Positions 56,969 through 64,000 of a stretch of DNA of 64,000 nt are shown in pieces. The stretch spans positions 124,001-188,000 of the forward strand of contig JAEUTH010000042.1 in assembly GCA_016788165.1 (NCBI GenBank), read 5' to 3'. The translations under genes were made by a program, and so were the position numbers. Source of the DNA: Bacteroidia bacterium. GTDB lineage: Bacteria; Bacteroidota; Bacteroidia; AKYH767-A; OLB10. The notes under the pieces are model-generated. The model was not told the DNA's origin. It did not search any database and saw nothing but the letters and a program-made list of their open reading frames with translations. The number at the start of each line of letters is the position of its first letter. Position 1 is the stretch's first letter.

Positions 56969-57859
56969 ATGTACATTAAAACATCCGCTAATAAATTCTT
57001 TTCGTTAATGCGTGTAGTGTTTCATAGCATGAGTCAAATTATGTTGCAAACAAATATTGTAACCGGGCTGATGTTTTTGTTGGGTATTTTTATAGGTATG
57101 CCACTTATGGGTTTGATGATACTTTTGGCAACCATTACAAGCACTGCTACTGCAAAAGTACTTCGTTTTAATAGTATTGAAATTAATATAGGGCTTTATG
57201 GATTTAACGCTGCTTTGGTAGGCGCTGCTGCTGCATTTTATGTTTCGCCTCTTTTATCCGTCTTAATTATAACTGTTGCAGGATCAATTATAGCTACCCT
57301 TTTACAACACCTGTTTCTAAGATATAATGTCAAGGTTTTTACGCTTCCTTTTATTTTAGTTACATGGGGCTTTATTTACCTGATTAATTATTGCTGCAAA
57401 GATCAATTAATAGTTCACCCACCTTTACCTTCCGATACAAAACTTATTGAATTTCCGTTTTATGCATTTGGCCAAATCATATTTCAAAACAAACTATTTA
57501 TAGGTGTAATATTTTTTGCTGCAGTTCTTTTTAGCTCACCAATAGCTGCTTTATATGGTATTTTATGTTCGATGATTACACTACCTACATTATTTTACTT
57601 TTCATATAACGAGACCGATATTTACAATGGCATGCTTAGTTTTAATGTGGTTTTATGTGCCATAACATTTGCCGGAAAAAAAATGGTTGATTTTTTATGG
57701 GCCATGTTGTCATCTGTTATTGCAATTTGTTGCAGCTATATATTATTGAAATTAAATGTTGCTATGCTAACTTTTCCATTTGTTGTTGCATCTTGTTTCA
57801 CATACTATTTAAAATTGTTTTTAGATAAAAAGAAAACCAATAAACCAACAAAAGGATAG
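56969..57859 (+). CDS. Urea transporter (UT family)
   Basis: A 296-residue membrane protein with about 10 helices and the two-fold repeat of the urea transporter family: GLYGFNAALVGAAAAF in the first half and NGMLSFNVVLCAITF in the second, each near a pore-lining helix. It should be a channel-like facilitator of urea diffusion, perhaps of short amides. No urease or urea-carboxylase gene is in the window, so urea use must be encoded elsewhere if at all. It is alone on its strand, with a long possibly structured leader and a strong terminator. Confidence 0.9.
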   Translation: MYIKTSANKFFSLMRVVFHSMSQIMLQTNIVTGLMFLLGIFIGMPLMGLMILLATITSTATAKVLRFNSIEINIGLYGFNAALVGAAAAFYVSPLLSVLIITVAGSIIATLLQHLFLRYNVKVFTLPFILVTWGFIYLINYCCKDQLIVHPPLPSDTKLIEFPFYAFGQIIFQNKLFIGVIFFAAVLFSSPIAALYGILCSMITLPTLFYFSYNETDIYNGMLSFNVVLCAITFAGKKMVDFLWAMLSSVIAICCSYILLKLNVAMLTFPFVVASCFTYYLKLFLDKKKTNKPTKG

Positions 57860-57934
57860 TTTTATACATCCGCCACAATTAGAACAAGGTTTAAGAAATT
57901 TATTCTATAAAACCGTCATCCATAGCTCATAGAT

Positions 57935-57978
57935 ACAAACAGAAACAGCCCCGAAAATTTGGGGCTGTTTCTGTTTGT
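57935..57978. terminator. Bidirectional terminator between the urea transporter and ppiD-like gene
   Basis: An 18-bp perfect inverted repeat (57935-57952 with 57961-57978) around the 8-nt loop GAAAATTT. The core is CAGCCCC/GGGGCTG and the outer pairs are A/T-rich. The flanking genes are convergent. Confidence 0.88.
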
Positions 57979-58006
57979 GAATGACAAAATTATATCAATT
58001 TAATTA

Positions 58007-60142
58007 TTAATAGAATCTGCCTCTGTTATCCTTAACGTTTGCTTTTTCTTTTAATGCATTAAACACTTCGTAAAAGCGGTTACCGTTTTGTTGCATCAAT
58101 GTTTGTTTGGTAGAGCTAAAGTCCTTTATTTCGGCTGGTTTACTTACTGTTTCTGCCATGATAACAAATACACCTTGCGAGCCCTCAATTGGTTTCGAAA
58201 CTTCGCCTTGTTTTAGTGTTACCAGTTGACCAATAACTTTTGGTTCGGGACCTAAACCGGGCACATACTGCGACCCAAAATTTACACTTTGAACCGGTAT
58301 AACCTGTGTATTTAATTTGGCAGCCAATGCATCAATATTTTTATTTGATGCTAATGCTGCATTTGCCTTTTCAATTAAAGTTTGTGCTTTCTTCTCTCTT
58401 ATTGCACCGGCTGTAACCAAATCTTTAGCTGTTTCTATGGTGCGGTAACCCTGTGGTGCAATATATTTTACCATAGCAACAATATACTTGTTATCAACCC
58501 GAAACGATCTGCTTACCTCATTAGGTTTGGCACTATAAATCCAACGTACTACATCGCGACAATTGTTACCAATTCCATTTATATTCCGATCAATTTCTTT
58601 TATATTATCAGCGGTACGTGAGGTGTAGCCTGCTGTTTGTGCGGCTTTATCAAAAGCAGCAATATCTACTGATGCACTATTTTTACCGGCAAATGCATTG
58701 GCTTTTTGATACCAGGCTTCAAAAGTTTCGTTGCTTGCTTCTATTTTACGGTCAATAACGCCCAGTTTAACTTTGGTTGCATTACTTGCCGAGTGGCTTA
58801 AAACCTGAATTACATGAAAACCATAATCGGTTTGAACCACACCCATTTCATTGGGTTTATTTTGAAAACAAAAATCGTTGAATTGAGGTACCATGCGGCC
58901 TTCGGGAAACCATTCGTAAACGCCACCTGTATTTGCCGACCCCGGATCTTTACTAAATTGTTTTGCTATAGCCATCCAATCGCCACCGGCTTTAAGTACG
59001 GTGTTTAATGAATCGGCTAACTTTTGTGCAATTGCCGGATCCTGACCTTGTTCAGGCGTAATTAAAATATGACGTGCGCGCACTGAATCCGGAATTGTTT
59101 TAAAACCTAAAACCTTAGCAATTTTTACAGAGCCTGCTTCATCGTAAGGGCCAATTACGGTGCCTACATTGGTACGAAACACCACAGAGTCAATAGCTGG
59201 CGAAAAGCTGCCGCGTGCCATGTACGTACCAGTGTATTTTGTATCGGCATTTACATTTATAAAAACAGAATCGTTGGTAGCAGTTTTAAATGGTTCAACC
59301 AATTGTGCAATATAGGTACGCGCATCACTTATATCCTTTTCGCTTGGGTTTACATCAAACGAAACGTAACTAATACTTGCAGCAGTTTCGGGTTGCTTAA
59401 ACTCCCACTTATGCGATTCGTAATAACTTTTTAAATCACCATCGCTTACTTTTACAGTGCTATCGGCAATGGAGGCATAGTTTAAATTTATTGCCTTTAC
59501 ATTATAAACAGTTCCTTTGTTTTCATAATCGGCTTTAGCTTCGGCATTGGTAACATAAATGGCTTTGGTAATTAAATCGCTGTATTTACTAAGCAGGCGT
59601 TCCTTACGAATTCCATCTTCAAAATTTAACCATTGTACTTTAGCTTTGGCAACTTCGGGGTTACTGCCCGGGTTTTCTAATTGCTTTAAGTATTGGGTAA
59701 CTTTAACAGGATCGAACTGACCGGTTGCCGGATTTTGAAAGGCTTTTTCGCCACTGATACCCGGATGTAAAAATTTGCCAAAAACCATGTCGTTAACTTC
59801 GTCATCCGTTACAACTAAGTTTAGTTTTTCAATTTGCGCTCCATAAATTTTATCATTCAGCAACTGTTGCCATGCCTGATTACGAGCCATATCCGATTGT
59901 TCAGCGGTAAGGTTTTCGAGGTTTTGTTGCATTTTCATCAAATCCTCAGCCTCGCGTACTTTGGCATCAAACTCTTGCGGATTTATGCTTTCACCGGCAA
60001 TGGTTGCCAGACTATTATCGTTACCTAAAAAACTCCTGTTGGTGGTTAAAAAATCGCCCAGGATAAAAGCTACTAATGCAAAACCCACAAATACGATGAT
60101 GAGTACACCCATGCGGTTTCTGATACTTCCAATGATTGCCAT
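58007..60142 (-). CDS. Membrane-anchored peptidyl-prolyl isomerase/foldase (PpiD/SurA-like)
   Basis: A 711-residue protein anchored by one N-terminal membrane helix (residues about 12-31, MGVLIIVFVGFALVAFILG) with a large periplasmic part: a SurA-N-like helical domain (about 40-240), a central parvulin PPIC domain (about 345-445; RARHILITPEQGQD and GFHVIQVL) and a further degenerate PPIC-like region near the C-terminus. It should help outer-membrane and secreted proteins fold after Sec export; the giant T9SS cargoes are plausible clients. It is divergent from the DUF47-PiT unit. Confidence 0.92.
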   Translation of the reverse strand: MAIIGSIRNRMGVLIIVFVGFALVAFILGDFLTTNRSFLGNDNSLATIAGESINPQEFDAKVREAEDLMKMQQNLENLTAEQSDMARNQAWQQLLNDKIYGAQIEKLNLVVTDDEVNDMVFGKFLHPGISGEKAFQNPATGQFDPVKVTQYLKQLENPGSNPEVAKAKVQWLNFEDGIRKERLLSKYSDLITKAIYVTNAEAKADYENKGTVYNVKAINLNYASIADSTVKVSDGDLKSYYESHKWEFKQPETAASISYVSFDVNPSEKDISDARTYIAQLVEPFKTATNDSVFINVNADTKYTGTYMARGSFSPAIDSVVFRTNVGTVIGPYDEAGSVKIAKVLGFKTIPDSVRARHILITPEQGQDPAIAQKLADSLNTVLKAGGDWMAIAKQFSKDPGSANTGGVYEWFPEGRMVPQFNDFCFQNKPNEMGVVQTDYGFHVIQVLSHSASNATKVKLGVIDRKIEASNETFEAWYQKANAFAGKNSASVDIAAFDKAAQTAGYTSRTADNIKEIDRNINGIGNNCRDVVRWIYSAKPNEVSRSFRVDNKYIVAMVKYIAPQGYRTIETAKDLVTAGAIREKKAQTLIEKANAALASNKNIDALAAKLNTQVIPVQSVNFGSQYVPGLGPEPKVIGQLVTLKQGEVSKPIEGSQGVFVIMAETVSKPAEIKDFSSTKQTLMQQNGNRFYEVFNALKEKANVKDNRGRFY

Positions 60143-60341
60143 TACTGATTATGTATTGATTTTTTTAAAATAAGGGGTGCAAATATATACAAGTGTTTTA
60201 CAAAGGCAAGCCCATATTTGATATGGCTTGTAAGGCTGATTAAATACGCAATTGAACTAACTATTTTTACCGGTGTTGTATAAATTAAATGTGCGGCAAT
60301 ACAAATTACTTTTTAGTTTCGCGCGCTTAACTCATAAAAAT

Positions 60342-60986
60342 ATGGCCTTAGACTTTTTAAAATACTTTATGCCTCAGGATAAAAAGTTTTTCCCGCTTTT
60401 TGAAAAATCTGCCATAAATCTTGCATTAGCAGGTACTGCCATTTGCGATTTGGTAAAATCAAGCGATGCTAATGAACGTATCCGCCTAATACGCGAAATT
60501 GAAAGATTAGAGCATGTGGGCGATGAAATAAGCCATGAAATTTTTCAGGAGCTAAGCCGTAATTTTATTACACCATTCGACCGTGAAGATATACACCGTT
60601 TGGTTTCGGCTATTGACAATGTGCTTGATTATATACATGGCAGCAGTAAGCGTATGCAACTATACAATTTAACTGTTTACAGTGATGAGATGGTTAAAAT
60701 TGCCGAGCTTTTAAAAACACAAATTGATGAATTAAGAATTGCCATTTTTGAATTGCGAAACATGGATAAAATGCGTGATATCAGTGATGCATTGGTACGT
60801 ATAAACAGTATTGAAAACCATGCTGATGATATTTTTGACCATGCCGTTGCCCGTTTGTTTAATGAGGAAACCAATGCAGTTGAATTAATTAAGTGTAAAG
60901 AAATATTACAGGCGCTCGAAACTGCAACTGATATGTGCGAAGATGCAGCCAATGTTATCGAATCAATTATTATTAAGATGGCTTAG
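60342..60986 (+). CDS. DUF47 family PhoU-like phosphate transport regulator
   Basis: A 214-residue all-helical protein of the DUF47/PhoU-like family, from ATG 60342 (a TTG at 60273 would add 23 residues that do not fit the family). The N-terminus DFLKYFMPQDKKFFPLFEK and the ERLEHVGDEISHEIFQEL and ENHADDIFDHAVARLF segments carry the acidic metal-binding pattern of PhoU. DUF47 genes nearly always precede a PiT transporter, as here (51-bp gap). The protein probably adjusts PiT activity. Confidence 0.94.
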   Translation: MALDFLKYFMPQDKKFFPLFEKSAINLALAGTAICDLVKSSDANERIRLIREIERLEHVGDEISHEIFQELSRNFITPFDREDIHRLVSAIDNVLDYIHGSSKRMQLYNLTVYSDEMVKIAELLKTQIDELRIAIFELRNMDKMRDISDALVRINSIENHADDIFDHAVARLFNEETNAVELIKCKEILQALETATDMCEDAANVIESIIIKMA

Positions 60987-61037
60987 CTGGTAGTTGTTTT
61001 GACTCGTACCAACCTAAATTTTCAAATATAAACCTGC

Positions 61038-62033
61038 ATGTTTACCACACTACTGATTTGCGTTATTGCTTTTGCTTTAATTTTTGATTTTATAAATGGC
61101 TTTCACGATGCAGCAAATTCAATAGCAACTGTAGTTTCTACTAAAGTTTTATCTCCATTATCGGCTGTAATTTGGGCTGCTTTTTTCAATTTTGTAGCAT
61201 ACTGGATATTCGAGTTAAAAGTGGCCGATACAGTAGCCAAAACCGTTAAGCCGCAACATATTGATTTAGTTGTTGTATTAGCTGGTTTAACCGCTGCAAT
61301 AATTTGGAATTTGATTACCTGGTGGCAAGGCATACCCTCATCATCATCGCATACACTAATTGGAGGCTTTGCGGGTGCCGGTGCTGCACATGCAGGTAGT
61401 TTACATGCCATTAATGTTGCTGCTGTTTTACCTGTTGTTTATTTTATTGTTTTAGCGCCTGTAATTGGTATGATGCTTTCGTATATTATAAGTGTTATTT
61501 CTTTGCATTTATGTAAAAGGGCTAATCCGAGCAAGGTTGATAAATTATTCAGGCGCTTGCAATTACTTTCATCGGCCGCTTATAGTTTGGGGCATGGAGG
61601 AAATGATGCACAAAAGGTTATGGGTATTATAGCAGCTGCTATGCTATCGCAAAATATGATTGTCGATATTAGGCATTTACCAGAGTGGGTTCCATTGGCA
61701 TGTTACTCGGCAATAGCTGCCGGCACCATGATAGGTGGTTGGCGTATTGTTAAAACCATGGGGCAAAAGATAACCAAGCTTTCACCATTCGAAGGGTTTA
61801 GTGCCGAAACAGCAGGCGCGCTAACTTTATTTGGCACGCAACACTTTAAAATACCGGTAAGTACAACACATACCATTACCGGAAGTATTATTGGTGTGGG
61901 TGTTACCAAACGCATATCGGCAGTACGTTGGGGAGTTACCTTACAACTTATTTGGGCTTGGGTACTTACAATACCGGTTTCGGCCGGCTTGGCGGCTTTA
62001 CTTTTTTATATATTCAGTTTGTTTTTGTATTAA
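61038..62033 (+). CDS. Inorganic phosphate transporter, PiT family
   Basis: A 331-residue membrane protein with about 10 helices and both PiT signatures: FINGFHDAANSIATVVST in the N-terminal repeat and LGHGGNDAQKVMGI in the C-terminal repeat. Each GxxDxxN-type segment carries phosphate/cation-binding residues. It is the short PiT form without a large central loop. It forms a unit with the DUF47 gene, and its stop codon abuts the stop of the convergent NtrC-like gene with no spacer. Confidence 0.95.
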   Translation: MFTTLLICVIAFALIFDFINGFHDAANSIATVVSTKVLSPLSAVIWAAFFNFVAYWIFELKVADTVAKTVKPQHIDLVVVLAGLTAAIIWNLITWWQGIPSSSSHTLIGGFAGAGAAHAGSLHAINVAAVLPVVYFIVLAPVIGMMLSYIISVISLHLCKRANPSKVDKLFRRLQLLSSAAYSLGHGGNDAQKVMGIIAAAMLSQNMIVDIRHLPEWVPLACYSAIAAGTMIGGWRIVKTMGQKITKLSPFEGFSAETAGALTLFGTQHFKIPVSTTHTITGSIIGVGVTKRISAVRWGVTLQLIWAWVLTIPVSAGLAALLFYIFSLFLY

Positions 62034-63197
62034 CTATTTGCCATAGTTTGCAAAAAGTTGTACATCTTTTTCGGTTATATTGTTTTCGCAAAGTATAAGT
62101 AAGCGTTCAACCACATTTCGTAATTCGCGAATATTACCAGTCCAATTATTTTTTTGCAATTCGGCAAGCGCTTTATCAGTGAACAATTTTATTGGCATGG
62201 AACTTTCTTCACAAATTTCTTTTACAAAATGATTGGCTAAAATAGGTATGTCGCTTTTACGCTCATTAAGCGATGGCACCTGAATTACAATTACGCTTAA
62301 GCGATGGTATAAATCTTCACGGAAATTACCATTTTCTATTTCCTTTTTTAAATCTTTATTAGTTGCTGCCAGTACCCTAACATTAACGCTCAATTCTTTT
62401 TCGCCTCCAACTCTGGTTATTTTATTTTCTTGTAAAGCGCGTAATACTTTTGCTTGGGCGCTTAAACTCATGTCGCCAATTTCATCTAAAAAAAGTGTGC
62501 CTCCATTAGCTTGTTCAAACTTACCCAAACGTTGTTTTATTGCCGATGTAAACGAACCTTTTTCATGGCCAAATAATTCACTCTCTATCAACTCGCTGGG
62601 TATAGCCGCACAATTTACTTCTATTAATGGCAATGCAGCTCTATTACTTTTTTCATGAAGCCAACGAGCAACCAACTCTTTACCGGTGCCATTTGCGCCT
62701 GTTATCAATACACGTGCATCGGTAGGTGCAACTTTGTCAATCATGGATTTTATTTTCACAATGCCTTCCGATTCGCCAATCATATTGGCCGTACGATATA
62801 TTTTGCGTTTCAGCGTTTTTGTTTCAGTTATAAGGTTGCTCCTGTCAAGTGCATTACGCAGGGTAATGAGCATACGGTTAAGGTCGAGCGGTTTGCTTAT
62901 ATAATCGAAAGCACCCTTTTTAATTGCCTCAACTGCAGTTTCGATATTACCATGACCCGATATCATAACCATTGGCACATCAGGCATTTTTTCCTGAAAC
63001 TTCTCCAATAATTCCATGCCATCTATCTTAGGCATTTTGATATCGCAAAAAACAATTTCAAACTTTTCCTTTTCAATAATCTTTAAAGCTTCAATGCCAT
63101 CAGCAGCTTCGGTTACTTCATGTTTTTCATATTCTAAAATCTCTTTTAGCGCATGCCTGATAGCTCTTTCATCATCTATTACTAATATTTTTGCCAT
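62034..63197 (-). CDS. NtrC-like response regulator lacking a DNA-binding domain
   Basis: A 387-residue protein from ATG 63197 (a start at 63251 would add 18 residues that do not belong to a receiver). Receiver domain about 1-118 with Asp52 in FCDIKMPKIDG and Lys102 in SKPLDL. The AAA+ sigma-54-activator domain, about 138-370, has Walker A GANGTGKE (167-174) and Walker B FLDEIGD. The sigma-54 contact loop is GSFTSA (214-219) instead of GAFTGA. The protein ends at residue 387, just after the lid segment WTGNIRELRNVVERL, with no Fis-type helix-turn-helix. It overlaps the end of the Ppx/GppA gene by 26 bp. Confidence 0.92.
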   Translation of the reverse strand: MAKILVIDDERAIRHALKEILEYEKHEVTEAADGIEALKIIEKEKFEIVFCDIKMPKIDGMELLEKFQEKMPDVPMVMISGHGNIETAVEAIKKGAFDYISKPLDLNRMLITLRNALDRSNLITETKTLKRKIYRTANMIGESEGIVKIKSMIDKVAPTDARVLITGANGTGKELVARWLHEKSNRAALPLIEVNCAAIPSELIESELFGHEKGSFTSAIKQRLGKFEQANGGTLFLDEIGDMSLSAQAKVLRALQENKITRVGGEKELSVNVRVLAATNKDLKKEIENGNFREDLYHRLSVIVIQVPSLNERKSDIPILANHFVKEICEESSMPIKLFTDKALAELQKNNWTGNIRELRNVVERLLILCENNITEKDVQLFANYGK

Positions 63198-64000
63198 GTT
63201 GTGTTGGGTAATTGGGTTGGTGGTGTGTTGTAAAAAAACTGCTATAAACAATGCCTTCTTTTAATGCAAAGGCGGAGCGAATTAAATAACTAAAAGGCCA
63301 TTTTTCCAAAACCAATTTAGTCAATAATGTTGCCATCACAATCATATCTGCTCTGATGGGTATCATACCGGGCATTGTTAACCGTTCGGAAAGGGTACTT
63401 TGCAATAATAATGCATGCAAATTATAATACGCATTAATTTCAAGAAAATTGAAATTGCTATTATCAGAAGTGTTGTTTTGTGCCTGCAGTATATCATTAA
63501 ACGTATCGAATGAACCTGAGGAGCCAATGAGCATTTTGGGTTTATATTGGTTGCACATTACAATTACTGCTGCAATTTCTTCGGCTAAAAAGTTATTTAT
63601 TGCTGTTATCTCTTCCAATGTTATTGGGTCTGATGGTTTAAACTTTTCGAGCAATAAAGCAGCACCTATATCAAAGCTTTTTTTCCAATAAATTTGATTG
63701 TTATCGGCCAAAATAAACTCTGTACTGCCACCACCAATGTCCATTATCAGCGCAATTTGATTTTCGATTTTTACTGCATTTTTAACCCCATGCCAAATAA
63801 ATGTTGCTTCTGTGTCGCCATCAATAATTTCTATTGATATGCCGGTAAGATTAATTACTTGCTGCATAAATTCATTGGCATTGGCAGCCCTGCGTAAAGC
63901 AGCCGTACCAAAAGCGTAAATTTTTGAAACATTAAACTCGTTGCAAATTTGTTTAAATTCAATAATGGCATGTAGGCCGCGTTGTATGGCATCGTTATGC
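63172..64000 (-). CDS. Ppx/GppA-type exopolyphosphatase, N-terminus outside window
   Basis: A C-terminal portion of a Ppx/GppA phosphatase; the reading frame is open to the window edge at 64000, so the N-terminus is missing. It shows ASKHA-fold features: TAALRRAANANEF-like segment, GDTEATFIWHG and the second phosphate loop DIGGGSTEF. The family hydrolyses long-chain polyphosphate or (p)ppGpp pentaphosphate. The visible part is about 275 residues, and the protein is probably the short form (about 300 residues). It is upstream of and overlaps the NtrC-like gene, so both are likely in one transcript. Together with DUF47 and PiT this is a phosphate-related neighbourhood. Confidence 0.88.
   Translation of the reverse strand, partial: HNDAIQRGLHAIIEFKQICNEFNVSKIYAFGTAALRRAANANEFMQQVINLTGISIEIIDGDTEATFIWHGVKNAVKIENQIALIMDIGGGSTEFILADNNQIYWKKSFDIGAALLLEKFKPSDPITLEEITAINNFLAEEIAAVIVMCNQYKPKMLIGSSGSFDTFNDILQAQNNTSDNSNFNFLEINAYYNLHALLLQSTLSERLTMPGMIPIRADMIVMATLLTKLVLEKWPFSYLIRSAFALKEGIVYSSFFTTHHQPNYPTQHGKNISNR

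Overview
The window looks like chromosomal DNA of a Bacteroidota bacterium, probably a Chitinophagales- or Sphingobacteriales-type environmental lineage. The evidence is low G+C, near-absence of Shine-Dalgarno sequences, candidate promoters ending in the Bacteroidota -7 box TAnnTTTG, a complete Bat (aerotolerance) operon, a type III glutamine synthetase, and two giant surface proteins with SprB repeats and C-terminal type IX secretion (T9SS) sorting domains. I see no insertion sequence, integrase, prophage or CRISPR array. Most of the window is dense, ordinary chromosome with tight operons.

Layout. 1-12 kb: partial tRNA-Gly(GCC), Rrf2 regulator, orphan histidine kinase, ABC exporter plus Nudix operon, sodium:solute symporter, NfeD-type membrane protease, LysM/RlpA-like envelope protein, suhB-lgt operon and mtaB. 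12-20.4 kb: the Bat operon (MoxR, DUF58, a BatD-like membrane protein, BatA, BatB, BatC, BatD, BatE), then a class A penicillin-binding protein and pyrG. 24.6-31.6 kb (minus strand): a five-gene operon of ABC ATPase, TraB/DUF5694-like secreted protein, an ABC-2 permease fused to an M1 metallopeptidase, a LytS-type sensor kinase and a LytTR response regulator. 31.9-34.1 kb: glnN. 34.3-42.5 kb (minus strand): a giant modular T9SS cargo gene cut in two by an in-frame TAG. 42.8-48.2 kb: rsmA, mgtE, a D-2-hydroxyacid dehydrogenase, DUF2461, an outer-membrane-type protein and DUF502. 48.4-56.5 kb: a second giant T9SS cargo, an S8/S53-like protease with 12 copies of an unusual hexapeptide [AG][KR]AIVN inside an MBG region. 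57-64 kb: a urea transporter behind a candidate structured leader RNA, a PpiD-like foldase, and a phosphate cluster (DUF47/PhoU-like, PiT, an NtrC-like regulator without a DNA-binding domain, Ppx/GppA cut by the window end).

How the parts may work together. lgt, the PBP, the LysM/RlpA protein and the Bat proteins all serve the cell envelope. The PpiD-like foldase could support export of large T9SS cargo. The ABC/M1-peptidase operon carries its own sensor-regulator pair and looks like a self-regulated envelope module. The most unusual signals are the KAIVN repeats with an Asn where the protease Asp is expected, the in-frame TAG in the other giant gene, the DNA-binding-less NtrC-like protein with GSFTSA in place of GAFTGA, and the hairpin leader before the urea transporter.
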